The notes beneath the pieces are model-generated. The model saw nothing but the letters and a program-made list of their open reading frames with translations. It was not told the origin of the DNA and searched no databases. Made by a program: the position numbers and the translations under genes. Source: Agromyces larvae (GTDB lineage Bacteria > Actinomycetota > Actinomycetes > Actinomycetales > Microbacteriaceae). Taken from it: a DNA stretch of 64,000 nucleotides. The stretch spans positions 3,658,001-3,722,000 of the forward strand of contig NZ_CP094528.1 in assembly GCF_022811705.1 (NCBI RefSeq). Direction: 5' to 3'. This document shows positions 25,210 to 34,358 of this stretch, piece by piece; position 1 is the first letter of the stretch, and every line of letters begins with the position of its first letter.

Positions 25210-26505
25210 TCAACGTGCTGCGTCGGTCTGACGGTCGAGCAGCCCGCCGCGCAGGGTGGCGAGGGTCGGGCCGGCGTGTGTTCGACGCCGGCGCAGCACC
25301 AGCAGCGCCCCGAGCGTGCCGAGCACGCCGGCCGCGATGACGCCGGTGATCAGCAGGGTTTCGCGGGTCGCGCCGAACGGCGTCGGGCCGTGCTCGGCGT
25401 CCACGGTGACCGGTGCGGGACGGAGGGGATCGGCTCCGACACCCGTGACCGGGTGGGTCGGCCCGCGGGTGTCGGATGCGGGAATCATCGTGAGCGCGTC
25501 GTACGGCTGCACGAGCCCCCAGCCGAGCTCGTCGGTGCGCTGGTCGGGGTCGCTGCGGGTCGCACTCGCGAGCAGCCGGTACTTCCACCCGTCGGGTCCC
25601 TCGGCGGGGTGCGCTCCGGCGACGAGTGCTGCGGCTCCGCTCGCGTAGGCGGTGGCGAAGCTCGATGACGGCGTATCGGTCGCGTACAGGCAGTCGCCGG
25701 CGCCGGTCGCGGTGGTGAGCACATCCTGGCCGGGAGCCGCGAGTTCGACGTGCGGGCCATGAACGGACGCCTCGGTCGGCTGACCAAGGGCATCGCTCGC
25801 GGCGACCGCGAGTGCGCCGGGGTAGGCGGCCGGATACCGCGGTCCGTCGGCGTCCGAGGCGGAGGTGGTGCGGTTGCCGGCGCTGGCGACCACGAGGCTG
25901 CCGTTCGCGTGTGCGTACTCGACAGCGTCGCGCAGCACGTCGGAGTCGGGCACGTCGCTCAGCGAGACGTTCACGATGTCGGCGCCGCGGTCGCTGGCGA
26001 ACCGGATACCGGCCGCGAGCCGCTCGGCGCTGGGGCCGAAACCTGCCTCGATCGACGCGTCGTCGCGGCCGCGGAACACCCGCACCGAGAGCAGGCCGGC
26101 CTCGGGGGCGAGTCCGCGAACGCCTGATCCGGTCACCTCGGCGGCGGCGATGATGCCCGCGATCGCGGTGCCGTGGCCGTCGAGGTCGGTGAGCCCGTCG
26201 CTGCGCTCGCCGTCGCCGACGAGGTCGATGCCCCCGACCACCCGAGAGGCGAGGTGGGCGTTGCCGGCGTCGATGCCGGAGTCGACGACCGCGACGAGCA
26301 CGTCGGCGCCGGTCGCCCGGCTCCAGGCGAGTTCGGTCTGCAGCATCGCCAGGGCCGGAGGCGTCTGCGGGGTGTACTGCACGTTGCCGGGCTCGCATGC
26401 CTCGGCCGCGGATGCGGGCGACGGTGCGAGCAGCGGGGTCGTGAGGGCGGCGCCGCACAGGAGCGCGCCGAGCAGTGCGCCGCCGCGAACGCGTCGATGC
26501 GTCAT
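25210..26505 (-). CDS. mycP: Mycosin (type VII secretion subtilisin-like protease)
   Basis: 431-residue S8 protease. A signal peptide (ends APSPASAAE) leads to a subtilisin domain with the triad in VAVVDSGID, DGHGTAIAGII and SSSFATAYASGAAAL. Near the C-terminus is a Pro-rich stretch, then one transmembrane helix (LLITGVIAAGVLGTLGALLVL in two overlapping motifs) and a basic cytosolic tail, exactly the mycosin layout. Mycosins stabilise the ESX membrane complex from the outside. It overlaps eccB by four bases (ATGA), completing an eccD-eccB-mycP operon. Confidence 0.92.
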   Translation of the reverse strand: MTHRRVRGGALLGALLCGAALTTPLLAPSPASAAEACEPGNVQYTPQTPPALAMLQTELAWSRATGADVLVAVVDSGIDAGNAHLASRVVGGIDLVGDGERSDGLTDLDGHGTAIAGIIAAAEVTGSGVRGLAPEAGLLSVRVFRGRDDASIEAGFGPSAERLAAGIRFASDRGADIVNVSLSDVPDSDVLRDAVEYAHANGSLVVASAGNRTTSASDADGPRYPAAYPGALAVAASDALGQPTEASVHGPHVELAAPGQDVLTTATGAGDCLYATDTPSSSFATAYASGAAALVAGAHPAEGPDGWKYRLLASATRSDPDQRTDELGWGLVQPYDALTMIPASDTRGPTHPVTGVGADPLRPAPVTVDAEHGPTPFGATRETLLITGVIAAGVLGTLGALLVLRRRRTHAGPTLATLRGGLLDRQTDAAR

Positions 26506-27854
26506 CCGCCGCTCGCTGACGCGGGCTCGGCCGTGTGCGCTGCCGCCTCGGGAGTGAGGGCCGGGCCGGTGGGGAACCAGTCGATCCAGGCATTCGTCAC
26601 GGCCGTGACATCGTCGTCGTCGTATCCGAGCCGGTGGAGCACGTCGGGGTCGGCGCCCGGAACCGGGAACGCCGTGCCGGTCTCGTCGATGACGAAGACC
26701 GTCTCGGCGCGGGCCGAACCCGATCCGCCCGCCGCGACGACGGCGCCTGCACCGCGCTGCATCGCCACTCCGCCGGCGGCGCCGACCTCGGGCAGTTCGC
26801 GCTTCGCGAGGCCGATCCGGGTCGTGGGCGCCTCGCCCGAGGTGTCGAGCACCGCGCAGGGGCTGTCCCCGGTCGTGAATTCGGTGAGCACATCGCGGGG
26901 CCAGTCGGCGCCGCCGGCCGGGGTGGTCGCGGTGGTGAGCGTGGCGAGTTCGCCGGGCCCGACCTCGCGGGCCGCGCCGAATTCGGCTCCGGTGCCGAGC
27001 AGGTAGAGCTGATAGGCGAGCGGGCTGAGCGGCGCGAGTTCGCCCTCGGCCGTGACGAGGTAGCGATCGTCGTCTGGGCTGCCGGTCGGATGCACCGCCT
27101 CGCCGACCCGGAGGGCGGTGCCGGGCACCTCGGTGCCGGCTCCCGCGACGACGATGGGTTCGAGCGGATCGCCCTCGGCGAAGAGCTCGAGCCAGCGGCC
27201 CTCGACGTCGCGCGGGGCGAGCGAGCCGAGGCCTGCCGCACGCAGCACGGCGCTCGTCTGCGCCCCCGCGACGACATGGCGCCGGGCGCCGGCGACGATG
27301 AAGACCTGTTCGTCGAGGGCGACCGTGATTCCGTGTTCGGGCGTAGCGGCCGCCACCGGCAGCGACGAGAGCGCCATCACGGAGGATCCGTCCTCTGCCA
27401 GGCACGCCGCCCAGGCATCGTCGACGAGTGCGGCCCGTGCGGGCAGTTCGTCGGGGGCTCCGACGATGCCGATCGAGCGGCCGACCTCGATGCCCGCGAG
27501 GGTCGCCTGATCGGTGGTGATCACCTCGAACTCGCCCGAGGGCACCAGCAACCGGGCGCTCGCCGTGTTGACGACAGGGTGCAGCACGCCGTCGATCGCG
27601 AGGTACCGCGAACCGGTGTCGCTCGCGATGATGAGGTGGCCGTGCTCCCAACCGCTCGGCAGGCCCGGGCGGATCATCCCGATGAAGACGCCGCCGAGCA
27701 CGAGCATGATGCTCAGGGCGATGCCGGCGATGACGGCGACGAGCGGCTTCGCGGGCTCGAGTTCTCTGCCGCCGGGCGCGCCGCCGGTGAAGGCGGTGAG
27801 CAGCCGTCGTCGGCTGAACGTCTGCGCCTCGATGAGGTCCTTCTTCGTCGCCAT
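26502..27854 (-). CDS. eccB: Type VII secretion protein EccB
   Basis: 450 residues. The cytosolic opening MATKKDLIEAQTFSRRRLLTAF is the EccB hallmark (first 20 residues: M1-T20). A single helix (about 38-62) is followed by a large extracellular domain with four repeat-like units and few cysteines (ACLAED, SPCAVLD) that may form the family disulfide. EccB is the outer-face core subunit of the ESX membrane complex. Slightly shorter than mycobacterial EccB (about 480). Encoded four bases after eccD. Confidence 0.93.
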   Translation of the reverse strand: MATKKDLIEAQTFSRRRLLTAFTGGAPGGRELEPAKPLVAVIAGIALSIMLVLGGVFIGMIRPGLPSGWEHGHLIIASDTGSRYLAIDGVLHPVVNTASARLLVPSGEFEVITTDQATLAGIEVGRSIGIVGAPDELPARAALVDDAWAACLAEDGSSVMALSSLPVAAATPEHGITVALDEQVFIVAGARRHVVAGAQTSAVLRAAGLGSLAPRDVEGRWLELFAEGDPLEPIVVAGAGTEVPGTALRVGEAVHPTGSPDDDRYLVTAEGELAPLSPLAYQLYLLGTGAEFGAAREVGPGELATLTTATTPAGGADWPRDVLTEFTTGDSPCAVLDTSGEAPTTRIGLAKRELPEVGAAGGVAMQRGAGAVVAAGGSGSARAETVFVIDETGTAFPVPGADPDVLHRLGYDDDDVTAVTNAWIDWFPTGPALTPEAAAHTAEPASASGG

Positions 27855-27858
27855 GCGT

Positions 27859-29193
27859 CTATGCGAGCCCGGCGGTCACGATGCCGAGCGGCAGCAGCAG
27901 GGCCAGGGCGATGAGTTCGGCGGTGTCGGCCAGGCGCAGCAGTCGAAGGCGGGCTCGCGGGCTGAGCAGGGTGAGTCCGACCAGCAGCGCGGTCGTCGTG
28001 AGCAGCACGACGAGCAGCGCGATGCGCAGCTCGGGTTGGGTGAGCACCACCGTGAGCCCGGTGACCGCCAAGCCGACGGCTCCGAATGCCATGAGGGCGA
28101 GCACGCCGCTGCGCGCGTGCATCTGACGGGACTGGAACATCAACCCCGCGAACGCCAGCGCGCAGAGCAGCGCCCCGATCGCGCCGGAGGCGGCGACGAA
28201 CGGGGTCGCGATGAGCAGCGCGAGGGCGAGCGCGATGCGCAGCGATGTGAGTGTGCGCGCCCCCGACTCGGCACGCCGGGTGATCTCGTCGGCGTCGATC
28301 GGCGGTTGCTCGGCGAAGATCTCGGTGTCGCTCTGCGGAGAGATCACGCGAATGCGCGTCGAGCTCATCGCGAGCCAGGGCAGGCCGTTGGAGATGCTGG
28401 CGGTGAGCGCGACCATGAGGGCCCACGGGACGAGCGGATCGCCGCCGAGCAACCCCGCCGAGAGACCCGTGAAGCCGAGTGCGCCGCCGAGCGCGATCGG
28501 CGCGTAGCGCAGCTGGGGCCGATCGGGTGCGAGGGCCAGAGCGATGCCGCCCACGAGGCAGAGTCCGAGTCCGGCGGCGGCGAGCGGCCACTCCCACGGG
28601 GTCGCGGCGGGCACGGCGATCAGCCCGGCGAGTCCCCCGAAGGCGGCAGCGGCCAGTGAGAGCGCGTGACTCGCCTCGGACTGGTCGAGACGGCCGAGCA
28701 CCGCACCGGTCGTCAGCAGCACGACGGCGGCGGCGCCGGCGATGATCGCCGCGAGCATGGCGTCGGCGCCCGAGGTGACGAGCAGCAGCGCGCACAGGGC
28801 GAGGAAGGCGAGGCTGATCGCAAGCGACGTGCGCGAGCTGTCGCGCGCGGTCCAGGCCCCGTGCCGGGTGGAGGTCGCATCGATCACGGCCTCGACGATG
28901 TCGTCGTAGACCTTCGGCTCGGCCACCAGTTCACCGCGCACGAGGGTGAGCAGTTCGCCGTCGCGGACGCCCTGCGGAGCGGCCGCGCGGGAGGAGTCGA
29001 GAGCGGAGCCGTCGGCGCGGTGCAGTCGATAGCCGGTGTGCGTCAGCGTGGGGTCGAGCACGCCGGTGCTGCGGGCGAACCCCGGGATCAGCTCGACGAG
29101 GGGCACGTGAGCGGGCACGCCGACGTCGATGCGCCGATCGTCGCTCACGATCGAGATCTTGAGCACGCCGGCGGCGACGGTGTGCGGTGCCAT
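27859..29193 (-). CDS. eccD: Type VII secretion protein EccD (copy 1)
   Basis: 444 residues. A ubiquitin-like N-terminal domain (about 8-95; LKISIVSDDRRIDVGVPAHV to DGELLTLVR) is joined to 11 transmembrane helices, the EccD architecture. The ATG at 29193 is chosen for its GAGAGGAGAG ribosome site; upstream in-frame Met codons have none. It heads the leftward operon eccD-eccB-mycP and is divergent from the WXG100 genes. A second EccD-like protein is encoded at 35553, so the pore may be a heterodimer. Confidence 0.9.
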   Translation of the reverse strand: MAPHTVAAGVLKISIVSDDRRIDVGVPAHVPLVELIPGFARSTGVLDPTLTHTGYRLHRADGSALDSSRAAAPQGVRDGELLTLVRGELVAEPKVYDDIVEAVIDATSTRHGAWTARDSSRTSLAISLAFLALCALLLVTSGADAMLAAIIAGAAAVVLLTTGAVLGRLDQSEASHALSLAAAAFGGLAGLIAVPAATPWEWPLAAAGLGLCLVGGIALALAPDRPQLRYAPIALGGALGFTGLSAGLLGGDPLVPWALMVALTASISNGLPWLAMSSTRIRVISPQSDTEIFAEQPPIDADEITRRAESGARTLTSLRIALALALLIATPFVAASGAIGALLCALAFAGLMFQSRQMHARSGVLALMAFGAVGLAVTGLTVVLTQPELRIALLVVLLTTTALLVGLTLLSPRARLRLLRLADTAELIALALLLPLGIVTAGLA

Positions 29194-29399
29194 GAGTCTC
29201 TCCTCTCGATGGCGGGCAGGTTCCATCGCATCACGCGATGGAGCGCTGCCGTCGGCGACGTGGATTCGCATTCTCCCGGGGGCATGGGGGCGATCGGAAA
29301 AGCGTGCTTCACATTACTGCAACAGACGTCGCCGATCCCCCCTAACGGGGTACGCTCTCCACCGTCCACGTTGCAACTTGGGGTGAAAAGGAGGGCGAG

Positions 29400-29717
29400 A
29401 TGGCAGATGTGATCTCCGCCGAAGAAGGGGCGCTGCGCCGTGGTGCGCAGGCCGTGAACGAGGCCAAGGGAGCCATCGATCAGAAGGTCCGCGCCGTGCG
29501 TGCCGAGATCAGCGAGCTGAACGGCTACTGGAGCGGTGCCGCTGCGAACTCGTTCACGGGTCTGCTGAACCGTTGGGACGCCGAGACGACCAAGCTCAAC
29601 GAGGTGCTGGTCACCCTCGAAGAGGCGCTGTCGGGCACCGAGCGCGACCAGGCTGCGCTCGAAGAGGAGCACCAGCAGACGATCGCGGGCCTCGGCTCGA
29701 TGATGTCGGGCGCGTAG
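29400..29717 (+). CDS. WXG100-family secreted protein (first of a pair)
   Basis: 105-residue helical hairpin protein. The turn motif YWSGAAANSF holds the W-x-G between two amphipathic helices. No signal peptide or cysteines. AAAAGGAGG precedes the ATG strongly. Together with the next gene (34 bases on) it should form the antiparallel EsxA/EsxB-type heterodimer exported by the EccC machine. It carries no YxxxD/E at its tail, so it is probably the partner lacking the secretion signal. Confidence 0.92.
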   Translation: MADVISAEEGALRRGAQAVNEAKGAIDQKVRAVRAEISELNGYWSGAAANSFTGLLNRWDAETTKLNEVLVTLEEALSGTERDQAALEEEHQQTIAGLGSMMSGA

Positions 29718-29751
29718 GCGCCGAGTCGAGACACGAGAGAAGGAGACGGAT

Positions 29752-30042
29752 ATGCAGGGGTTCTCAGTCAAGCCCGAGCAGGTCATCGGTCTGGGCGGCA
29801 AGATCCGCGGCGGCGCGAGGGGGATCCGTACGGATCTCGACCGCCTCGAGTCCGAGGTCGGCAAGCTCCGCTCGGCGTGGGGCGGTGAGGCGCAGGCCGC
29901 CTACGACCAGGCCCAGCTGAAGTGGAACCGTTCGCTCGAAGAACTGCAGCAGCTGCTCGAGCAGATCGCGACCAAGACCGAGCAGATGTCGGGTGGCTAC
30001 ACCTCGGGCGACAACCAGTCGGCGAAGCGCTTCTCGGTCTGA
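29752..30042 (+). CDS. WXG100-family secreted protein with YxxxD signal
   Basis: 96-residue WXG100 protein. The turn is SAWGGEAQAAY. The C-terminus reads SGGYTSGDNQSAKRFSV, where YTSGD fits the YxxxD/E export signal recognised by the last EccC ATPase domain. AGAAGGAGAC precedes the ATG. Second gene of the pair; two strong hairpins follow it, which could favour high levels of these two messages over the downstream genes. Confidence 0.92.
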   Translation: MQGFSVKPEQVIGLGGKIRGGARGIRTDLDRLESEVGKLRSAWGGEAQAAYDQAQLKWNRSLEELQQLLEQIATKTEQMSGGYTSGDNQSAKRFSV

Positions 30043-30053
30043 TCAGGCTTCGA

Positions 30054-30117
30054 GCGATGGGGTGCGCGGCGGACCGTGGCACCCCATCGCTGTGCGGCGG
30101 CCCCCGGGCCGCCGCAC
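30054..30117. terminator. Tandem hairpins after the WXG100 pair
   Basis: GCGATGGGGTGC (30054-30065) pairs perfectly with GCACCCCATCGC (30079-30090). Immediately after, GTGCGGCGGCCC (30092-30103) pairs with GGGCCGCCGCAC (30106-30117). Twelve-base stems in tandem suggest an attenuator or an RNA-processing/stability block. Confidence 0.65.
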
Positions 30118-30171
30118 TTCGGTGAGCGGTACCGCATTCGCACGTGGAGCGAGAGAACGGAGGGGCCGAAG

Positions 30172-30660
30172 ATGGCTGAGGAGATCTCGGTCGAACCCGA
30201 GCAGGTGTTCGCGGCGTTGGGTGTCGTGTTCAACCGGCTGAGTCACCTGCCGCCGGCTGAGGCACTCACGCAGACGACGGGGGCGACGGGCGCCGACAGC
30301 GACGCGGTCGCGAAGTTCGCGCTCGCGCTGAACAGGCTCGGTGAGCAACTCAGCACCACGGTCGACGGCATCGCGAAGTCGATGATCGCCATCGGCGGGC
30401 AGATCCGCGAAGCGGTGCGCCATCAGGTCGAACTGGATGCCACGTTCTCCGACGAGGCGGACACGATCACGGCGCTCCTCGACGGGCTGGAGCGGGCGTA
30501 CCCCGAGTACGCGGCCGCGGCCGCGGCAGCGGCGGCATCTGCGGCGTCCACGGCCGTCGCAGCGGCGGCGGCCGCCGCGTCTCCGGCGGGCACGTCATCG
30601 ACCGCAGCATCGACGACGCCGGTGACGACGAGCTCGGGGCTCACCCTCGAGGCTCGCTGA
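30172..30660 (+). CDS. T7SS-associated helical protein with Ala-rich tail
   Basis: 162 residues from an ATG after ACGGAGGGG. Residues 1-110 are predicted helical (EPEQVFAALGVVFNRL, FALALNRLGEQLSTTVDGIAKSMIAIGGQIREA as neighbouring helices), reminiscent of WXG-like fold proteins though the W-x-G turn is absent. The tail is Ala/Ser/Thr-rich and disordered. It lies between the WXG100 pair and a second protease, so it is probably a substrate or accessory of the secretion system. No known family recognised. Confidence 0.7.
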   Translation: MAEEISVEPEQVFAALGVVFNRLSHLPPAEALTQTTGATGADSDAVAKFALALNRLGEQLSTTVDGIAKSMIAIGGQIREAVRHQVELDATFSDEADTITALLDGLERAYPEYAAAAAAAAASAASTAVAAAAAAASPAGTSSTAASTTPVTTSSGLTLEAR

Positions 30661-30673
30661 GGTGGCATTCGTG

Positions 30674-31960
30674 ATGCAGCGGGTGCTGCGTGGTGTGGTC
30701 GGGGGGCTGGTCGCGGGTGGGGTGGTGTTCGGTGCGGGGGTGTCGGCGTCTGGTGCGGAGTCGGTGCCGGGGGATTGGTATTTCGAGGTGTACGGGGTGC
30801 AGGAGTCGTTGGATGCCGGGTTCGACGGGTCGGGCGTGACGGTCGCGGTGATCGATCTGCAGGTCAATCCCGAGGTGCCCACGTTGCAGGGGGTGGATCT
30901 GACGGTGGCCGACCCGTTCTGCCGGGACGAGTCGGGTGCGGTGATTCCTGCGGTATCGACCGTGGTGTCGGACGCGGCGCATGGGACGAACTCGGTGTCG
31001 TTGGTCGCGGGCACGGGTGCGGGGTATCCGGGTCAGATCGGGGTGCGCGGCGCGGCGCCGGGCGCGAAGGTGCTGTTCTACAGCGGCGGACGCGACACCG
31101 CGGGCCGCCTGGGTTTCGTCGAGTGCGATGACGAATCACTCGAGCCCGCTTCATACGATGTGCTGTTCGAGCAGGCGTTGGATGACGGGGCGGACATCAT
31201 CACCATCCAGGTCGGTTCCAGCCCGGTGGATTCGGCGTTGGTGGCGCGGGCGGTGCGTGAGGGCGTGATCGTGCTGCAAGGGCTTTCGAATGAACAGGTG
31301 GTCGAACGCACCGGGGCCGGGCTTGCGGGGATGAATGGTGTGGTGGGGGTGCAGGCGATCGATGCGTTCGGGAATCTGCAGAACGGTCCGGATTCCACGG
31401 ACACGAGTGTGGATGTCGCGGCGCCGGGGGTGGGGTTGACGGCGCAGGGCGGCCCGGGTGAGGTGTCGTGGGAGGTGCAGACGGTGCAGTCGGGCACGTC
31501 GAACGCGACGCCGTTCACGGCTGGGGTGCTGGCGGCGGTGTGGTCGAAGTATCCCGAGGCGACGGGCAATCAGTTGCTGCAGTCGTTGGTGCGCAACACG
31601 GGCACGGAGGATCATGCGTTGTCGCGTGATGACGGGTTCGGGTACGGGATCGTGTCGTTGCGGCACATGTTGGCGGTGGATCCGACGCAGTACGACGATG
31701 TGAATCCGTTGGTCGTGGACGAGCGGACCCTCGACGAGGACGAGGCGTGGCTGGTCGAGCCGAGGTACGAGGAGATCTTCCCCGGCCAGCAGGCCGGCGA
31801 CCAGCCCGCGACGGGCCGGCCCGCGGCAGGGTTGCCGGGGTGGGTCGTGCCGGTCGTGATCTCGGCGGTGCTGGGTGTGCTGCTGCTGGCCGGCGTGATC
31901 GTGCTGGTCGTGGTGCTGGCCACACGGGGTGCGGCATCGCGGCAGATCGAGAAGGGGTGA
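30674..31960 (+). CDS. Second subtilisin-like, membrane-anchored protease of the T7SS locus
   Basis: 428 residues. Signal peptide, then an S8 domain with Asp in VAVIDLQVN, His in AAHGTNSVSLVAG and Ser in SGTSNATPFTAG, so the triad is kept although the Asp and His motifs are atypical. A transmembrane helix near the C-terminus (WVVPVVISAVLGVLLLAGV, then valines) gives the mycosin layout. Starts at 30662 (GTG) and 30671 (GTG) are also possible; GAGGTG suits 30671 or 30674. Codon use differs from its neighbours: TTG leucine, GGT/GGG glycine and GTG are frequent. That suggests separate origin or relaxed selection. Confidence 0.8.
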   Translation: MQRVLRGVVGGLVAGGVVFGAGVSASGAESVPGDWYFEVYGVQESLDAGFDGSGVTVAVIDLQVNPEVPTLQGVDLTVADPFCRDESGAVIPAVSTVVSDAAHGTNSVSLVAGTGAGYPGQIGVRGAAPGAKVLFYSGGRDTAGRLGFVECDDESLEPASYDVLFEQALDDGADIITIQVGSSPVDSALVARAVREGVIVLQGLSNEQVVERTGAGLAGMNGVVGVQAIDAFGNLQNGPDSTDTSVDVAAPGVGLTAQGGPGEVSWEVQTVQSGTSNATPFTAGVLAAVWSKYPEATGNQLLQSLVRNTGTEDHALSRDDGFGYGIVSLRHMLAVDPTQYDDVNPLVVDERTLDEDEAWLVEPRYEEIFPGQQAGDQPATGRPAAGLPGWVVPVVISAVLGVLLLAGVIVLVVVLATRGAASRQIEKG

Positions 31961-31962
31961 CC

Positions 31963-33285
31963 ATGGGGCAGTACGAAGACGAGCTGACACGAATCGCACA
32001 GGCGGGGGAGTGGGACGCGAGACACCTCGCGCGGCTCGACACCGCGCTCGAGTCGATCGGTCGGGCCGTGCAGAGCCTCGCCGACCTCTCGGGCACCGAG
32101 GCGTGGAGAGGCGACGCCGCCACCGCCGCGGCGGGCACGCTGAACACGTTCACCCAGGTCGTCTCACAGGTGCGCACCGGCCTCGACACGGCGAACACCG
32201 CGATCACTGCCGCGAACGAGGCGCGAAGGCGCGCGGTCGAGGCGAGCGGCGAGTTGCCCGCGGCCGAGGTGGACCCCATGTGGAAGCGCGCGGCGCAGGT
32301 CGGAGCGACGGTCGTGTTCCCGCCGCTCGGCACGCTCGCCTCGGATGTCGCGATCGGCACGATCGAGTCGTGGCTCGGCGGTCAGCGCGAAGACGCGGCG
32401 AGGGCTGCCCGCGACGAACTGGCGCGCGTGGCCGACGAACAGGCGAAGCGGCTGGACGTCGCAACGAGGCAGGCGCGGGACGGAGTCTGGAACCTACCCG
32501 CACCTACGCCGATCTCGATCCTCGAACCAGATCCGACTGACATCGACCCGGTCGATATCCCCGAGTGGAATCGCCCGCGCTCGGGCGGCGGCGGCACGAG
32601 CGGCAGCTCGTCACTCTCGGTCGACGGCTCGGTCGTCGGGGTGGCGCCGATCGGATCGATCGGCACGATCGAGACCGGGGCGCCCGGCGATTCCGGGAGC
32701 GCAGGCGGCGGCCGGATCGGCATCGATGACGGCGACGGAACGGGCGGCGACGGTGGAATCGGGGGCGACCGTGGTCCGGGCGGAGGCTCGGGGTCCAACG
32801 GCACGCTCGGTACCGGGACCGGGACCGGGTCGGGTCCGGGGCTGCTCGCCGGAGTCGGCGGGGCCGCCATCGGCGCGGCTGCACTCGCGGTCGGAGCGAA
32901 GGCCGCCGCCGGAGGCTCGTTGTTCGGCGGTGCCGGCGGTGGTGCGGGTGCCGGCGCGATCGGTCGCGGTGCGGCCGGTGCTGGTGGTGCGGGTGGTGCG
33001 GGCGGCGCGAGCGGTGTCGGGGGTGCCGGCGGCGGCCTGAACGGGCGGTCGGGCGGGCTCGAAGGGGGCGCGGCGCGCAACGCCTCGAGCACGACGGCGA
33101 CGACCGGCAGCGGCGCCGCGGGTGGCCGGGGCATGAGCATGGTCGGCGGACAGCCGGGTGGCTCGACCGGCAGCGCGAAACGAGACCAGCGGGCCGGGCT
33201 CGGCGGGCCGATCGCACCGAAACTCGAAGACGACGAAGCGGCACCGCGCTCCCGCGGCGCCGGGGCGGGAGGACGCACGCAATGA
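31963..33285 (+). CDS. Large WXG-like protein with Gly-rich tail
   Basis: 440 residues. The N-terminal 170 residues are helical with a W-x-G-like turn (TEAWRGDAATAAAGTL, near residue 47), suggesting an LXG/PPE-like helical bundle. A Pro/Asp linker leads into a long Gly/Ser/Ala-rich region (about 210-400) and a charged end. GAAGGGG precedes the ATG. It overlaps the next gene by four bases, and the next three overlaps are the same, so a tight operon starts here. Likely an exported or export-associated protein; function unknown. Confidence 0.72.
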   Translation: MGQYEDELTRIAQAGEWDARHLARLDTALESIGRAVQSLADLSGTEAWRGDAATAAAGTLNTFTQVVSQVRTGLDTANTAITAANEARRRAVEASGELPAAEVDPMWKRAAQVGATVVFPPLGTLASDVAIGTIESWLGGQREDAARAARDELARVADEQAKRLDVATRQARDGVWNLPAPTPISILEPDPTDIDPVDIPEWNRPRSGGGGTSGSSSLSVDGSVVGVAPIGSIGTIETGAPGDSGSAGGGRIGIDDGDGTGGDGGIGGDRGPGGGSGSNGTLGTGTGTGSGPGLLAGVGGAAIGAAALAVGAKAAAGGSLFGGAGGGAGAGAIGRGAAGAGGAGGAGGASGVGGAGGGLNGRSGGLEGGAARNASSTTATTGSGAAGGRGMSMVGGQPGGSTGSAKRDQRAGLGGPIAPKLEDDEAAPRSRGAGAGGRTQ

Positions 33286-34358
33286 GCGGAACGATCAGGG
33301 TGGACCCCGAGCTTCTGAACGAGGTCTCGGGCTTCTACCGCGGTCAGGCCCGGCAGACCCAGGACGCCGCCGCGTACGTGCGCGAGCACTGCACGCTCGA
33401 CGACGCCTTCGGGCTGCTGCTCTCACTGCTCAAGTCGCCCTACGAGCGCAGTCGCGACCAGGCGTTCGACGCGTTCGATCAGATCGCCGCCGCACTCGAC
33501 GGGGTGGCCGATCAGGTCGACGGCGCGCTCGACGACGCTCGCGTTCAAGAAGACGAGATGCTCGAGACCATTCGCCGGCTCGAGGCCGAACTCGATGCCC
33601 TGCGCGCCGAGTTCGACGCGCCGCAGTCGAGCGGCGCGGGCGGCACCTCAGGCGGCGGCACCGGAGGCGGCGGTGGCGGGTACAGCGGTGGCGGCTCGGG
33701 CGGCGGTGGCGGGGGCTACAGCGGCGGCGGGTCCGGTGGCTCCGCGGGCGGGTCCGCGACGGGTGGGTCGGCGCCGATCGCAACCGGCGCTGCGCCGGTC
33801 ACGATCGAGATCGAGGTGAACGGCGACGACAACGTCATCACGATCGGCGACGGAAACACCGTCACCGTCGAAGCATCGCCCGATCACGCTGCAGAGGAGG
33901 CCACGGCCGGCGAGGATGCTTCGGCGACCGAGGATGCCGCGACGGCCGAGGATGCCGCGGCGACCGACGACCCCGCAGCCCCGGACGAGGCGGACGCGAC
34001 GACCGACGAGCCGGCTGCCGACGACTCGGTCGAAGCGCAGGAGGCGGCCGACCGCGCCAAAGCGGAAGCGGACGCGAGACACGCCGAGCTCTACCGGCTG
34101 TTCTGGGAGGAGCAGGCGCAGCAGGACCCGCTCGGCCGCAGTGCCGAGGAGCTCGCGCTCGCCTGGGAGCAGCGCCACGGCATCGAGGGCATCGACTCCG
34201 ACGACCTCGCTCCGGCGATCGGCTACGGCTCCGAGGCATCCGGTCTCGCCGCGGCGCCCGCCGGAATCGGCTCCACCCTGCCGGTGCTGCCCGAACCCGC
34301 CACCGGCCACCGCGACCCGCAGTGGCCGTTCACCCACCCCACTGGAGGCGTGCGATGA
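33282..34358 (+). CDS. T7SS-associated helical/Gly-rich/acidic protein
   Basis: 358 residues. Residues 1-110 are helical (IRVDPELLNEVSGFYRGQ, then a heptad-like IRRLEAELDALRAEF). A Gly/Ser-rich block (115-160) follows, then a short beta-like patch with VTIEIEVNGDDNVITIGDGN, an Ala/Asp/Glu-rich acidic segment and a helical end. No domain recognised. Position and composition suggest an exported structural or carrier protein of the secretion system. Start overlaps the previous stop (ATGA). Confidence 0.68.
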   Translation: MSGTIRVDPELLNEVSGFYRGQARQTQDAAAYVREHCTLDDAFGLLLSLLKSPYERSRDQAFDAFDQIAAALDGVADQVDGALDDARVQEDEMLETIRRLEAELDALRAEFDAPQSSGAGGTSGGGTGGGGGGYSGGGSGGGGGGYSGGGSGGSAGGSATGGSAPIATGAAPVTIEIEVNGDDNVITIGDGNTVTVEASPDHAAEEATAGEDASATEDAATAEDAAATDDPAAPDEADATTDEPAADDSVEAQEAADRAKAEADARHAELYRLFWEEQAQQDPLGRSAEELALAWEQRHGIEGIDSDDLAPAIGYGSEASGLAAAPAGIGSTLPVLPEPATGHRDPQWPFTHPTGGVR

